Shown here in pieces: positions 1 through 5,683 of a DNA stretch of 8,608 bases. Origin of the DNA: Thermococcus sp. (GTDB lineage Archaea > Methanobacteriota_B > Thermococci > Thermococcales > Thermococcaceae); NCBI GenBank assembly GCA_027035445.1, contig JALVUT010000254.1, forward strand, positions 1 through 8,608. The letters are read 5' to 3'. The number at the start of each line of letters is the position of its first letter. The first letter of the stretch is position 1. The notes under the pieces are model-generated. The model did no database searches. It saw only the letters and a list, made by a program, of their open reading frames with translations, and was not told the origin of the DNA. Position numbers and translations under genes: made by a program.

Positions 1-193
1 AAAGCAAAGATAACTGTGTAAGAATACGTACCAACTCCACCGGCATTCCAGCTTAGCCTCAACGTTAAGCGTTGCCTCACATTTTCCTTTTCTCAAAGCA
101 CTAGCTAGTTCTGAAACTTCCACAAAGAGAAATGCAATATCATTGCTTTAATGTATAATTCAGCACTTCGATGAACATCTTTTCGTTGAGGTA
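1..193. other. AT-rich leading segment with no clear gene
   Basis: This stretch is richer in A and T than the genes that follow, and I find no complete gene in it. On the minus strand two overlapping frames are free of stops up to the window edge, one from base 147 and one from base 92. Both read like protein (SELASALRKGKCEATL in the first, WNAGGVGTYSYTVIF in the second). The second has a possible GTG start at base 80 with a weak AAGGA ahead of it. This could be the 5' end of a divergent gene cut by the window edge, or a frameshifted remnant. A short inverted repeat (AACG-TTAAG-CGTT) lies at 61-73. Nothing here is strong enough to call a gene. Confidence 0.3.
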
Positions 194-194
194 A

Positions 195-202
195 TGTTAT
201 AA
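195..202 (+). promoter_or_regulatory. Candidate TATA box for the aminotransferase gene
   Basis: The sequence TGTTATAA is centred about 35 bases before the ATG at 234. This matches the TATA-to-start distance of most other genes in the window. Transcription would start near 225, leaving a very short leader that just contains the GGTGAT ribosome binding site. A second AT-rich element, TGTATAAT at 152-159, is an alternative that would give a leader of about 50 bases. Confidence 0.35.
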
Positions 203-233
203 GCATCGAGTCCAATGGTTGTCGGTGATCATC

Positions 234-1403
234 ATGGCGCTGAGCGACAGGCTGAAACTCGTCAATCCTTCTGAGATTAGGAAGCTTTTTGACCTCGCCC
301 AGGGTATTGAGGGCCTTATCTCTCTGGGAATTGGTGAACCGGACTTTGTAACACCCAGTCATATCAGGGAGTATGCAAAGGAGGCCCTTGATAATGGGAT
401 GACCCACTACGGACCGAACGCTGGCCTGCCAATGCTTCGTGAGGCCGTTGCAGGGAAGCTCAAGGAGCAGAACGGTATCGAAGTCGACCCCAAGACCGAG
501 GTGATGATCCTAACCGGTGCAAATCAGGCGTTTCTGATGGGTCTCGCAACGTTCCTCAGGGATGGCGAGGAGGTTCTGATTCCCGGCCCGATGTTCGTCA
601 GCTACGCCCCCGCGGTTGTTCTCGCCGGAGGGAAGCCCGTTGAGGTGCCGACCTACGAGGAGAATGGATTCAGGCTGAGTGTGGACGACCTCGAAAAGCA
701 CGTCAGTGAAAGGACGCGTGCGCTCATCATAAACACCCCAAACAATCCAACCGGGGCCGTTCTGACCAGGAAAGACATCGAGGAGGTAGCGGACTTCGCA
801 GTGGAGCACGACCTCATAGTCCTCAGCGATGAGGTCTACGAGCACTTTGTCTACGACGGTGTTAGGAACCACAGTATCGCTTCGCTGGACAGTATGTTTG
901 AGAGGACTATCACCGTCAACGGATTCTCGAAGACTTTCGCAATGACAGGATGGAGGCTCGGCTTTGTTGCGGCCCCTACCTGGATAATCGAGAGGATGAC
1001 GCGCTTCCAGATGTACAACGCAACCTGCCCTGTTACCTTCACCCAGTACGCGGCCGCCAAGGCCCTGGAGGATCCGAGGAGCTGGAAGGCAGTCGAGGAG
1101 ATGAGAAGGGAGTACGACAGGAGGAGGAACCTCGTCTGGAGGAGACTCAACGAGATGGGACTCCCGACGGTCAAGCCCAGGGGGGCCTTCTACATCCTCC
1201 CGCGCATCAGGGATACGGGCCTAACCGACCACCAGTTCAGCGAGCTGATGCTCAAGGAGGCGAGGGTTGCGGTGGTTCCGGGAAGCGCCTTTGGGAAGGC
1301 CGGCGAGGGCTACATCAGGATAAGCTATGCGACCGCCTACGAGAAGCTTGAGGAAGCGATGGACAGGATGGAGAAAGTCCTGAAGGAGAAGAAGCTGGTT
1401 TGA
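234..1403 (+). CDS. Aromatic amino acid aminotransferase (PLP-dependent, class I/II)
   Basis: A cytoplasmic enzyme that moves the amino group between aromatic amino acids (Tyr, Phe, Trp) and 2-oxoglutarate using pyridoxal phosphate. The 389 residues match, over their full length, my recollection of the characterised Pyrococcus horikoshii aromatic aminotransferase (ArATPh), so the substrate class rests on that resemblance. Visible motifs are the N-terminal SLGIGEPDF (30-38), HYGPNAG (58-64), NNPTG (170-174), SDEVYEHF (198-205) with the cofactor-binding Asp199, SKTFAMTGWR (232-241) with the Schiff-base Lys233, and YIRISYA (360-366) with the carboxylate-binding Arg362. I chose ATG at 234 over TTG 219 or GTG 225 because GGTGAT (224-229) sits four bases ahead and MALSDRL is the family N-terminus. 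The stop lies one base from that of the convergent metallophosphoesterase. Other class I aminotransferase specificities remain possible. Confidence 0.93.
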   Translation: MALSDRLKLVNPSEIRKLFDLAQGIEGLISLGIGEPDFVTPSHIREYAKEALDNGMTHYGPNAGLPMLREAVAGKLKEQNGIEVDPKTEVMILTGANQAFLMGLATFLRDGEEVLIPGPMFVSYAPAVVLAGGKPVEVPTYEENGFRLSVDDLEKHVSERTRALIINTPNNPTGAVLTRKDIEEVADFAVEHDLIVLSDEVYEHFVYDGVRNHSIASLDSMFERTITVNGFSKTFAMTGWRLGFVAAPTWIIERMTRFQMYNATCPVTFTQYAAAKALEDPRSWKAVEEMRREYDRRRNLVWRRLNEMGLPTVKPRGAFYILPRIRDTGLTDHQFSELMLKEARVAVVPGSAFGKAGEGYIRISYATAYEKLEEAMDRMEKVLKEKKLV

Positions 1404-1404
1404 G

Positions 1405-2061
1405 CTAGAGCCTCGCCAGCTCCGCGTTCTTCACCCTTTTATCCCCTTCATCAAACTCGATCACCGCGTAGTAGCCTCTGAAGAGTGGGCCGGGGTTCAC
1501 CACCACGGTGTCGCCGATTCTATCAACGCACCTGGCCTCGTGGATGTGGCCGCAGACGACGAGCGGGGGCCCCCTCTCCTCGATGAACTCTCTGAGGGCC
1601 TGGCTGCCCACATGGTGCCCCATGTGAACCCTGTCGGCTTTGGTGTCCTTGGGCGGAACGTGGGAGAGGATTACATCGCCGTCCACGTAGTTCCTCTCGA
1701 GTATCCCCCTTATTTCGTCCTCCGCCAGCTCCCAGATGGTGCTGAAGGGAGTAACGTTCGAGCCGCCGATTCCGACTATACCAACACCACCGATTTCAGC
1801 GCGTCGGTTGTGGATGCCAATCCCAAGCCCATTGAGGAGCTCCGGAACGTCCCTGCCGTCGCAGTTGCCGTGAACTGCCAAAACGGGCCTTCCAAGGGAC
1901 AGCAGGGGCTCGAGGATCTTTCTTGCACTTTCGACCCCGCTGAAGTGGGTCAGATCCCCCGCCACCAGGATCAGGTCGGGATCCATATCCACAAGGGCTT
2001 CGGTGAGCTTACGAACCTTCTCCATTTTCCCGTGTATGTCCGTTACCACAAGGAGCCTCAT
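1405..2061 (-). CDS. Metallophosphoesterase (calcineurin-like superfamily)
   Basis: A 218-residue two-metal phosphoesterase of the calcineurin-like superfamily. All the usual metal-binding blocks are present in order: DIH (8-10), GDLTH (35-39), GNCDG (65-69), SHVPP (133-137) and GHIHEA (171-176). The C-terminal half carries a His-rich insert (HMGHHVG, 146-152) between the last two blocks. It has no signal peptide, so it is presumably cytoplasmic. The natural substrate cannot be told from the sequence; members cleave phosphodiesters or phosphomonoesters of nucleotides, nucleic acids or small molecules. The ATG lies four bases after the stop of the Fap7-like kinase gene, and the end of that gene supplies the GTGAG ribosome binding site. 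The two are therefore probably co-transcribed and translationally coupled, which hints at nucleotide or RNA metabolism but does not prove it. Confidence 0.88.
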   Translation of the reverse strand: MRLLVVTDIHGKMEKVRKLTEALVDMDPDLILVAGDLTHFSGVESARKILEPLLSLGRPVLAVHGNCDGRDVPELLNGLGIGIHNRRAEIGGVGIVGIGGSNVTPFSTIWELAEDEIRGILERNYVDGDVILSHVPPKDTKADRVHMGHHVGSQALREFIEERGPPLVVCGHIHEARCVDRIGDTVVVNPGPLFRGYYAVIEFDEGDKRVKNAELARL

Positions 2062-2065
2062 GATC

Positions 2066-2605
2066 TCACGCCCTGACTCTCAAATATGGGAGTATCTCCT
2101 CGTATGAGCTGCTCCAGTCAACAACCCCAACGCGCCGTCTGATACCAGCGTGGATGAGGGACAGCACTTCATCGAGGACCTCCTCAGGTTCCTTCCCGCT
2201 GGTATCGATCTCAAGGACGTTTTCGTTCTCCCCAATGGCCTCAACGAGAACCACATCAACGAACTCCGCTTCAATGTTCTCAGCAAGCTTCTCCTCTGGG
2301 TACCCCCTCTCCTTCAGCCTCTCCGCGATGAGTCTTGGATGGGCGCGGAGGACGATTACGAGGTCAGCGGGAACAAAGTGACTCAGATGGCCGTCGATGA
2401 TAACATTTTTTCCCCTGAACTCCCTTGACATGGCTTCTGCAAGCTTTTCAACGTCTATCTCCAGCTCATTGCCCACCTTCGTCCCGATACCCTTTTCCAC
2501 GGCGAATTCCTTGATGCTCACGTACTCGTACCCCAGTCTCTTAGCAAGGAGCTTTGAAAGCGTCGTCTTACCCACGCCGGGTGTTCCAGTCACCGAGATT
2601 ATCAT
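2066..2605 (-). CDS. fap7: Fap7/AK6-type adenylate kinase, ribosome maturation NTPase
   Basis: A 179-residue P-loop kinase of the archaeal/eukaryotic AK6 (Fap7, hCINAP) family. It has adenylate kinase/ATPase activity, and in Pyrococcus it binds ribosomal protein uS11 and acts late in small-subunit maturation. Visible features are the Walker A loop GTPGVGKT (7-14), the acidic DGHLSH block (71-76) typical of the family, a lid-like segment [19 protein letters not shown] (96-114), and the C-terminal signature [15 protein letters not shown] (162-176). An upstream in-frame start at 2731 would add 42 residues, but those codons cover the promoter and do not look like this family. ATG 2605 has GGGGAG just ahead of it and starts directly at the beta strand before the P-loop. 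It heads a two-gene transcript with the metallophosphoesterase. Confidence 0.9.
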   Translation of the reverse strand: MIISVTGTPGVGKTTLSKLLAKRLGYEYVSIKEFAVEKGIGTKVGNELEIDVEKLAEAMSREFRGKNVIIDGHLSHFVPADLVIVLRAHPRLIAERLKERGYPEEKLAENIEAEFVDVVLVEAIGENENVLEIDTSGKEPEEVLDEVLSLIHAGIRRRVGVVDWSSSYEEILPYLRVRA

Positions 2606-2635
2606 GTTCTCCCCGGCTAAAGAAGGACTTTGGAG

Positions 2636-2641
2636 TTTATA
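2636..2641 (-). promoter_or_regulatory. TATA box of the Fap7-like kinase / metallophosphoesterase transcript
   Basis: On the minus strand this reads TATAAA, preceded by purine-rich AAAGGGC as a possible TFB recognition element. It is centred about 34 bases before the ATG at 2605. The predicted transcript would start near 2612, just ahead of the GGGGAG ribosome binding site. Confidence 0.6.
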
Positions 2642-2689
2642 GCCCTTTGTTAGTCGATTGTCGAAATTAATTTTAGCATATAGCGAAAA

Positions 2690-2698
2690 ACTTTTAAG
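2690..2698 (+). promoter_or_regulatory. TATA box of the small basic protein gene
   Basis: The element ACTTTTAAG with A-rich GCGAAAA ahead of it is centred about 36 bases before the ATG at 2731. It forms the plus-strand half of a divergent promoter region whose minus-strand half serves the Fap7-like kinase. GGTGA at 2721-2725 is the ribosome binding site. Confidence 0.5.
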
Positions 2699-2730
2699 GT
2701 CTGGGTGCGGTGTATGGTTAGGTGACCTCA

Positions 2731-2958
2731 ATGGAGAGAATTAAATCCCAGGGCAAACTTCTAAGGAAGAAACTTCACGTCGTGAAAGAACAGAAAAAGC
2801 TCCTTATGCTTGAGGAGGCGAGGCTTGTAAGGATGGCCAGGCAAAGGGGTGCCGCCGTCAAACAACTTGCAAAGGTCAAGAAAGAAAAGGCACGGCTGAT
2901 GGTGGAGGAGGCCAGGCTCCTGAGGGTTCTTAAACAGAACCACTATCCCGCTATTTGA
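2731..2958 (+). CDS. Small basic helical protein with an internal duplication, function unknown
   Basis: I do not recognise this 75-residue protein. It is very basic (22 Lys+Arg against 7 Glu and no Asp), has no Cys or Trp, and is predicted by eye to be almost all helix. It contains two copies of a 25-residue unit, at 14-38 and 45-69, with about 13 identities. The core of the unit is [10 protein letters not shown] in the first copy and [10 protein letters not shown] in the second. A Gly-containing turn (RQRGAAV, 37-43) separates them, which suggests an antiparallel helical hairpin or coiled coil. The ATG at 2731 is preferred over GTG 2722 because GGTGA at 2721-2725 lies five bases ahead. It has its own promoter, divergent from the Fap7-like kinase. 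A nucleic-acid-binding or ribosome-associated role would suit the charge and neighbour, but that is only inference. Confidence 0.75.
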   Translation: MERIKSQGKLLRKKLHVVKEQKKLLMLEEARLVRMARQRGAAVKQLAKVKKEKARLMVEEARLLRVLKQNHYPAI

Positions 2959-2965
2959 GGATCGG

Positions 2966-2984
2966 TTTCTATTTTTCTCAGGTT
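2966..2984 (+). terminator. T-rich terminator after the small basic protein gene
   Basis: Eight bases past the stop, the plus strand has TTTCTATTTTTCTC followed by a further TTTT run at 2983-2986. This is the usual oligo-T termination signal of Thermococcales, and no hairpin is needed. Confidence 0.5.
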
Positions 2985-3004
2985 TTCACGCTATCCCAAG
3001 CACA

Positions 3005-3018
3005 GAAAATATTAAAGG
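3005..3018 (-). terminator. T-rich terminator after the SAM synthetase gene
   Basis: On the minus strand, three bases past the SAM synthetase stop, the sequence reads CCTTTAATATTTTC. This U-rich stretch would end that transcript. Together with the plus-strand T-run it fills the 62-base gap between two convergent genes. Confidence 0.4.
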
Positions 3019-3020
3019 AA

Positions 3021-4238
3021 TCAGAAGACGTTGAGCTTGTCTTCGAGCATCATCTTCTGGATCTTCGTGATGTTGGTCAGCCATTCATCGGTGATCTCGT
3101 AGGCCGGTTTCCGGAGGACCTCCACTGAGTAGCCCTTCTTTGGGATTATCTGGACGCTGGCAACGAGCGGCTCGTCGATGGGCTTGCCTATCTGGCTCAG
3201 GATTCTGACGTAGACCTCCTCCACACCCTCAACCTCCTTCGCTATGTCGTTGGCTATGAGCATTGCGAGAAGGTTGTATATCTTGCCTACGTGGCTGACC
3301 GGATTCTTTCCGGCTGCCGCTTCCATACTCATGTGCCTGTTTGGGGTGATGAGTCCGTTGACGCGGTTGCCCCTGCCAACGCTGCCGTCGTCTCCAGCCT
3401 CGGCACTGGTTCCGGTGACGGTTATGTAGTAGATGTCCTTCTCAGGGTCGTCTGCGGTGTTGACATATACCTTGGTCGGTCTCTCGGTGTGGGCCTCAAC
3501 CACCTCCCACGCCGCGTCATGGATGGCCTCTTTAACGGCTAGGTAGTCGTCTGGGGTATCAACTTCACTCCCCACTATGGCGGCGGCGATGGTTAGGTCT
3601 ATCTCGTCACCCTTTCTAAGTCCCATGACCTTGATGTCCTCACCGACGGCCGGCCACTTCCTCTTGAACTCATCGCTGTTGAGGACCTTTTCGGTCTCAA
3701 GGACTATCCTCTCGGTCTCGCTGAGCGGGGCGTAACCAACACCGAAGCTGGTATCGTTCGCGAGAGGGATCGGGTTCTCCCTGGCCTTATTGAAGACACC
3801 GACAAGATCAACACTTCCCTGACCGATTCTGGAGTCAATGACAACATGGGTCTCAAGGTCAAGGTGCCTGACGGCCTTCCTGAGATAGTCCCTTGCGGCC
3901 TTTATTGCGACATCATGAACCGGGAAAAACTCGCGGTCGACCATCTCAACGGCCCTTCCCGATAGGAGGATGTAGATTGGTTTAATGACTTCACCACCAC
4001 CGAACTGGGGGTAGGCCCTCCCACCGACGACCTCGACCTGGTCGGTGTTGTGGTGGAGTATTATCCCGTACCTCTTCTTGTACTCCCTGCTGAGTGCCCT
4101 GCTGACGGCCTCAGCGATGCCATCGGCTATGCTGTCTGGGTGCCCTATCCCTTTCCTCTCAACGAGTTCGACCTGCTCCATCTCAACCGGGGCCCTTACG
4201 AGCTCCTCGACAACTATGTTCCTAGCCTTCTCGACCAT
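3021..4238 (-). CDS. mat: S-adenosylmethionine synthetase, archaeal type
   Basis: Makes S-adenosylmethionine from methionine and ATP, releasing phosphate and diphosphate. SAM feeds RNA and protein methylation and polyamine and cofactor synthesis in the cytoplasm. The 405-residue length and motifs are those of the archaeal MAT family, which is very divergent from bacterial MetK. They include GHPDSIADG (32-40), [12 protein letters not shown] (62-73), [20 protein letters not shown] (276-295), and [20 protein letters not shown] (298-317), continuing into GKIYN. I chose ATG 4238. The in-frame GTG at 4247 overlaps the GAGGTGG ribosome binding site, and [12 protein letters not shown] matches the family start. 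A strong TATA box lies about 48 bases upstream, so the leader is longer (about 22 bases) than for the other genes here. No known SAM riboswitch is visible. Confidence 0.97.
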   Translation of the reverse strand: MVEKARNIVVEELVRAPVEMEQVELVERKGIGHPDSIADGIAEAVSRALSREYKKRYGIILHHNTDQVEVVGGRAYPQFGGGEVIKPIYILLSGRAVEMVDREFFPVHDVAIKAARDYLRKAVRHLDLETHVVIDSRIGQGSVDLVGVFNKARENPIPLANDTSFGVGYAPLSETERIVLETEKVLNSDEFKRKWPAVGEDIKVMGLRKGDEIDLTIAAAIVGSEVDTPDDYLAVKEAIHDAAWEVVEAHTERPTKVYVNTADDPEKDIYYITVTGTSAEAGDDGSVGRGNRVNGLITPNRHMSMEAAAGKNPVSHVGKIYNLLAMLIANDIAKEVEGVEEVYVRILSQIGKPIDEPLVASVQIIPKKGYSVEVLRKPAYEITDEWLTNITKIQKMMLEDKLNVF

Positions 4239-4282
4239 GATCGCCACCTCAGGACGTCTGTATGAGCAGATCTGTTCATCAC

Positions 4283-4290
4283 TTTATATA
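4283..4290 (-). promoter_or_regulatory. Strong TATA box of the SAM synthetase gene
   Basis: The minus strand reads TATATAAA, preceded by CGAAAATTA as a TFB recognition element. It is the best TATA match in the window. The predicted start is near 4261, giving a leader of about 22 bases with GAGGTGG at its 3' end. Confidence 0.75.
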
Positions 4291-4334
4291 ATTTTCGGCA
4301 TGAATTTGGAAGCCTAATATTCCTATAGGTTATG

Positions 4335-4356
4335 AAATTTAAAACGCTTAAAATTT
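4335..4356. promoter_or_regulatory. Imperfect AT-rich palindrome between metK and the translin operon
   Basis: A 22-base inverted repeat with half sites AAATTTAAAAC and GCTTAAAATTT; 9 of 11 positions pair around a central CG. It lies about 45 bases upstream of the metK TATA box and about 80 bases upstream of the translin-operon TATA box. It could be an operator for either gene, or simply a TATA-like element (TTTAAAA) for a short plus-strand transcript. Its function is unknown. Confidence 0.35.
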
Positions 4357-4434
4357 CTCCCGAAAATCCTCCATACGCATCTGACAACACCCTGGAGCCC
4401 CAGCCGTGAGTGGATGCAATAATGCCGGGCCATG

Positions 4435-4442
4435 TTTTTAAG
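4435..4442 (+). promoter_or_regulatory. TATA box of the translin / endonuclease V / riboflavin kinase operon
   Basis: TTTTTAAG is centred about 34 bases before the ATG at 4472, the same distance seen for most genes here. GGTGAGGG directly before the ATG is the ribosome binding site. The roughly 75 bases between the palindrome and this element show no recognisable feature. Confidence 0.55.
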
Positions 4443-4471
4443 GTTCTCTCCTAACTTTCTCCGGTGAGGGT

Positions 4472-5092
4472 ATGAATCTGGAAGAGATAATAGCGGAGAT
4501 TAGAGATGTTCTGGATGAGAAAGACTCACTCAGGGAGGAGGCCCTCAAACTTACCCGCGAGATTGTAAGGCTCAGCGGTGACACGATAAAGGCCCTCCAC
4601 AGGGGGGAGACTGATAAGGCGGGGGAGAGGTTAAGACTAGTTCGTGGTAAAGTTGAGGAGCTCAAGAAAAAGCTTGGGGGCCACCCTGACATCTACCACA
4701 CGGGCTACGTTCAGAGCGCCCACCAGGAGTTCATTGAAGCCACTCTCCTCTACTGTTACATAACAGGGAGAGAGTTCCCCAGCCCGGGAGAGCTTGGCGT
4801 TCCCCACGGTGACTACGCCCTCGGAATCGGCGACTTCATCGGAGAGCTTCGGAGACACTTTCTACTGTGCCTCCTTGAGGGGGATATGGAGGAAGCGGAG
4901 CGAACGTACCGCTTTATGCAGGAGATCTATGAGGAACTCACGAGCCTGGAGTACCCAAAAGGACTGGTTAACATCCGGGGGAAGCAGGATCAGGCAAGAT
5001 ATATCCTAGAGAGAACGCTTGAAGACCTGACCAGGGCCAAACTCGGTAAGGATCTCGAGGAGAAAATCGAGCGGGGCCTTTTAAAGGGTTGA
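4472..5092 (+). CDS. Translin/Trax-family protein, archaeal C3PO-like ribonuclease
   Basis: A 206-residue all-helical protein of the translin family. Eukaryotic translin and Trax form the C3PO endoribonuclease, which removes passenger strands in RNA interference and trims tRNA precursors; an archaeal Trax-like homo-oligomer with RNase activity has been described. Two blocks resemble human Trax. QEFIEA (85-90) matches the helix holding the catalytic Glu pair, here Glu86 and Glu89. DYALGIGDFIGELRR (114-128) matches the block holding the catalytic Asp/Glu, here Asp121 and Glu125. The C-terminal GKQDQARYILERTLEDLT (169-186) fits the last helix. All four acidic residues are present, so it should be an active Trax-type subunit, not an inactive translin-type one. 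It is first in a tight plus-strand cluster, 24 bases before endonuclease V, with its own promoter. RNA substrate unknown. Confidence 0.88.
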   Translation: MNLEEIIAEIRDVLDEKDSLREEALKLTREIVRLSGDTIKALHRGETDKAGERLRLVRGKVEELKKKLGGHPDIYHTGYVQSAHQEFIEATLLYCYITGREFPSPGELGVPHGDYALGIGDFIGELRRHFLLCLLEGDMEEAERTYRFMQEIYEELTSLEYPKGLVNIRGKQDQARYILERTLEDLTRAKLGKDLEEKIERGLLKG

Positions 5093-5107
5093 TTAATTAC
5101 ATAATTG

Positions 5108-5113
5108 GGTGAT
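5108..5113 (+). promoter_or_regulatory. Ribosome binding site that sets the endonuclease V start
   Basis: GGTGAT lies three bases before GTG 5117 and would be inside the coding region if TTG 5105 were used. The nearby ATG at 5115 is out of frame and is followed at once by a stop. The site therefore favours GTG 5117. Confidence 0.6.
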
Positions 5114-5116
5114 TAT

Positions 5117-5683
5117 GTGATTAATGAACTGAAACTACAACGGCTTGCGGAGGTTCAGAGAAAGCTCTCCTCAAGGGTTCTTGAGAAGGGGATCAGTCCT
5201 GAAAAGGTCAGGAGGGTAGGGGCCGTTGATGTTTCGTACCGCGGGGGTACTGCGAGGGCAGCTTTCGTACTCTGTTCGTTCCCGGACTGCGTTCTCTTGA
5301 AGGAGAGGACTGTGGAAACCGAAGTCCTGGCACCCTACATACCGACGTTTTTCTTTCTCAGGGAGACGAAACCCCTGTTGCTCGTCACCAGGGGGGAGAA
5401 ATTTGACGTCCTACTTGTAGAGGGGCATGGAAGGGCCCACCCACGGGGCTACGGACTGGCCAGTCACGTCGGTCTCGCTCTAAAGAAGCCCACGATAGGA
5501 GTTGCAAAGCATCCGCTTCGGGGGAGCCCCAGGGGATCGTACAGGATCGTGGGAAAAGCTTATGTAAGCGTTGGTCATCTGGTGGACTTGGAGTCTGCGA
5601 TCAAGATAGTGGAGACGGTGCTTGAGGGTGGTTATCCCAAACCACTCCGGCTTGCGGACAGACTCTCAAAGGGGCGATTGTGA
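5117..5683 (+). CDS. nfi: Endonuclease V (deoxyinosine / inosine 3' endonuclease)
   Basis: Cuts nucleic acid one nucleotide 3' of a deaminated purine (hypoxanthine) and so starts repair of deaminated adenine; some family members act on inosine in RNA. The protein has 188 residues from GTG 5117. Catalytic blocks are VGAVDVSY (34-41, metal-binding Asp38), [12 protein letters not shown] (72-83, strand-separating PYIP wedge and Glu83), [13 protein letters not shown] (101-113, His108), and [10 protein letters not shown] (127-136, Lys131). Two departures from the family pattern I know (PYIPG, then LLAFRE or LLSFRE; DGQG or DGHG) are Thr for Gly after PYIP with FFFLRE, and Glu102 where an Asp normally binds metal. 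The C-terminal GHLVDLESA and [14 protein letters not shown] fit the family. It is the second gene of the operon; its stop overlaps the riboflavin kinase start in TGATG. Confidence 0.92.
   Translation: MINELKLQRLAEVQRKLSSRVLEKGISPEKVRRVGAVDVSYRGGTARAAFVLCSFPDCVLLKERTVETEVLAPYIPTFFFLRETKPLLLVTRGEKFDVLLVEGHGRAHPRGYGLASHVGLALKKPTIGVAKHPLRGSPRGSYRIVGKAYVSVGHLVDLESAIKIVETVLEGGYPKPLRLADRLSKGRL

Noticed and set aside
169..243. A C/D box guide RNA suggested by GATGAA, GGTGATCAT and CTGA motifs
   Set aside because: The boxes are degenerate, wrongly spaced, and the last two are explained by the ribosome binding site and coding sequence of the aminotransferase.
105..407. A 100-codon minus-strand frame across the aminotransferase 5' end
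   Set aside because: It is antisense to the well-supported aminotransferase N-terminus and its promoter, has no recognisable motif, and its composition is unlike its neighbours.
1540..2076. A 178-codon plus-strand frame opposite the metallophosphoesterase
   Set aside because: It is a shadow of a gene with all its catalytic motifs on the other strand; it has no motif of its own.
2606..2731. A 42-residue N-terminal extension of the Fap7-like kinase
   Set aside because: The extension spans the TATA box and overlaps the divergent gene's start. The family begins directly at the P-loop strand, and GGGGAG precedes ATG 2605.
4239..4282. A SAM riboswitch in the metK leader
   Set aside because: The predicted leader is only about 22 bases and no known SAM riboswitch fold is visible; such riboswitches are not established in Thermococcales.
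4357..4434. A structured RNA gene (tRNA-like, H/ACA or C/D) between the palindrome and the translin promoter
   Set aside because: I looked for box motifs, an ACA tail and a cloverleaf on both strands and found no consistent set; only the possibility of an unmapped short transcript remains.
5105..5116. TTG 5105 as the endonuclease V start
   Set aside because: The GGTGAT ribosome binding site would then be inside the coding region; GTG 5117 is properly placed after it.
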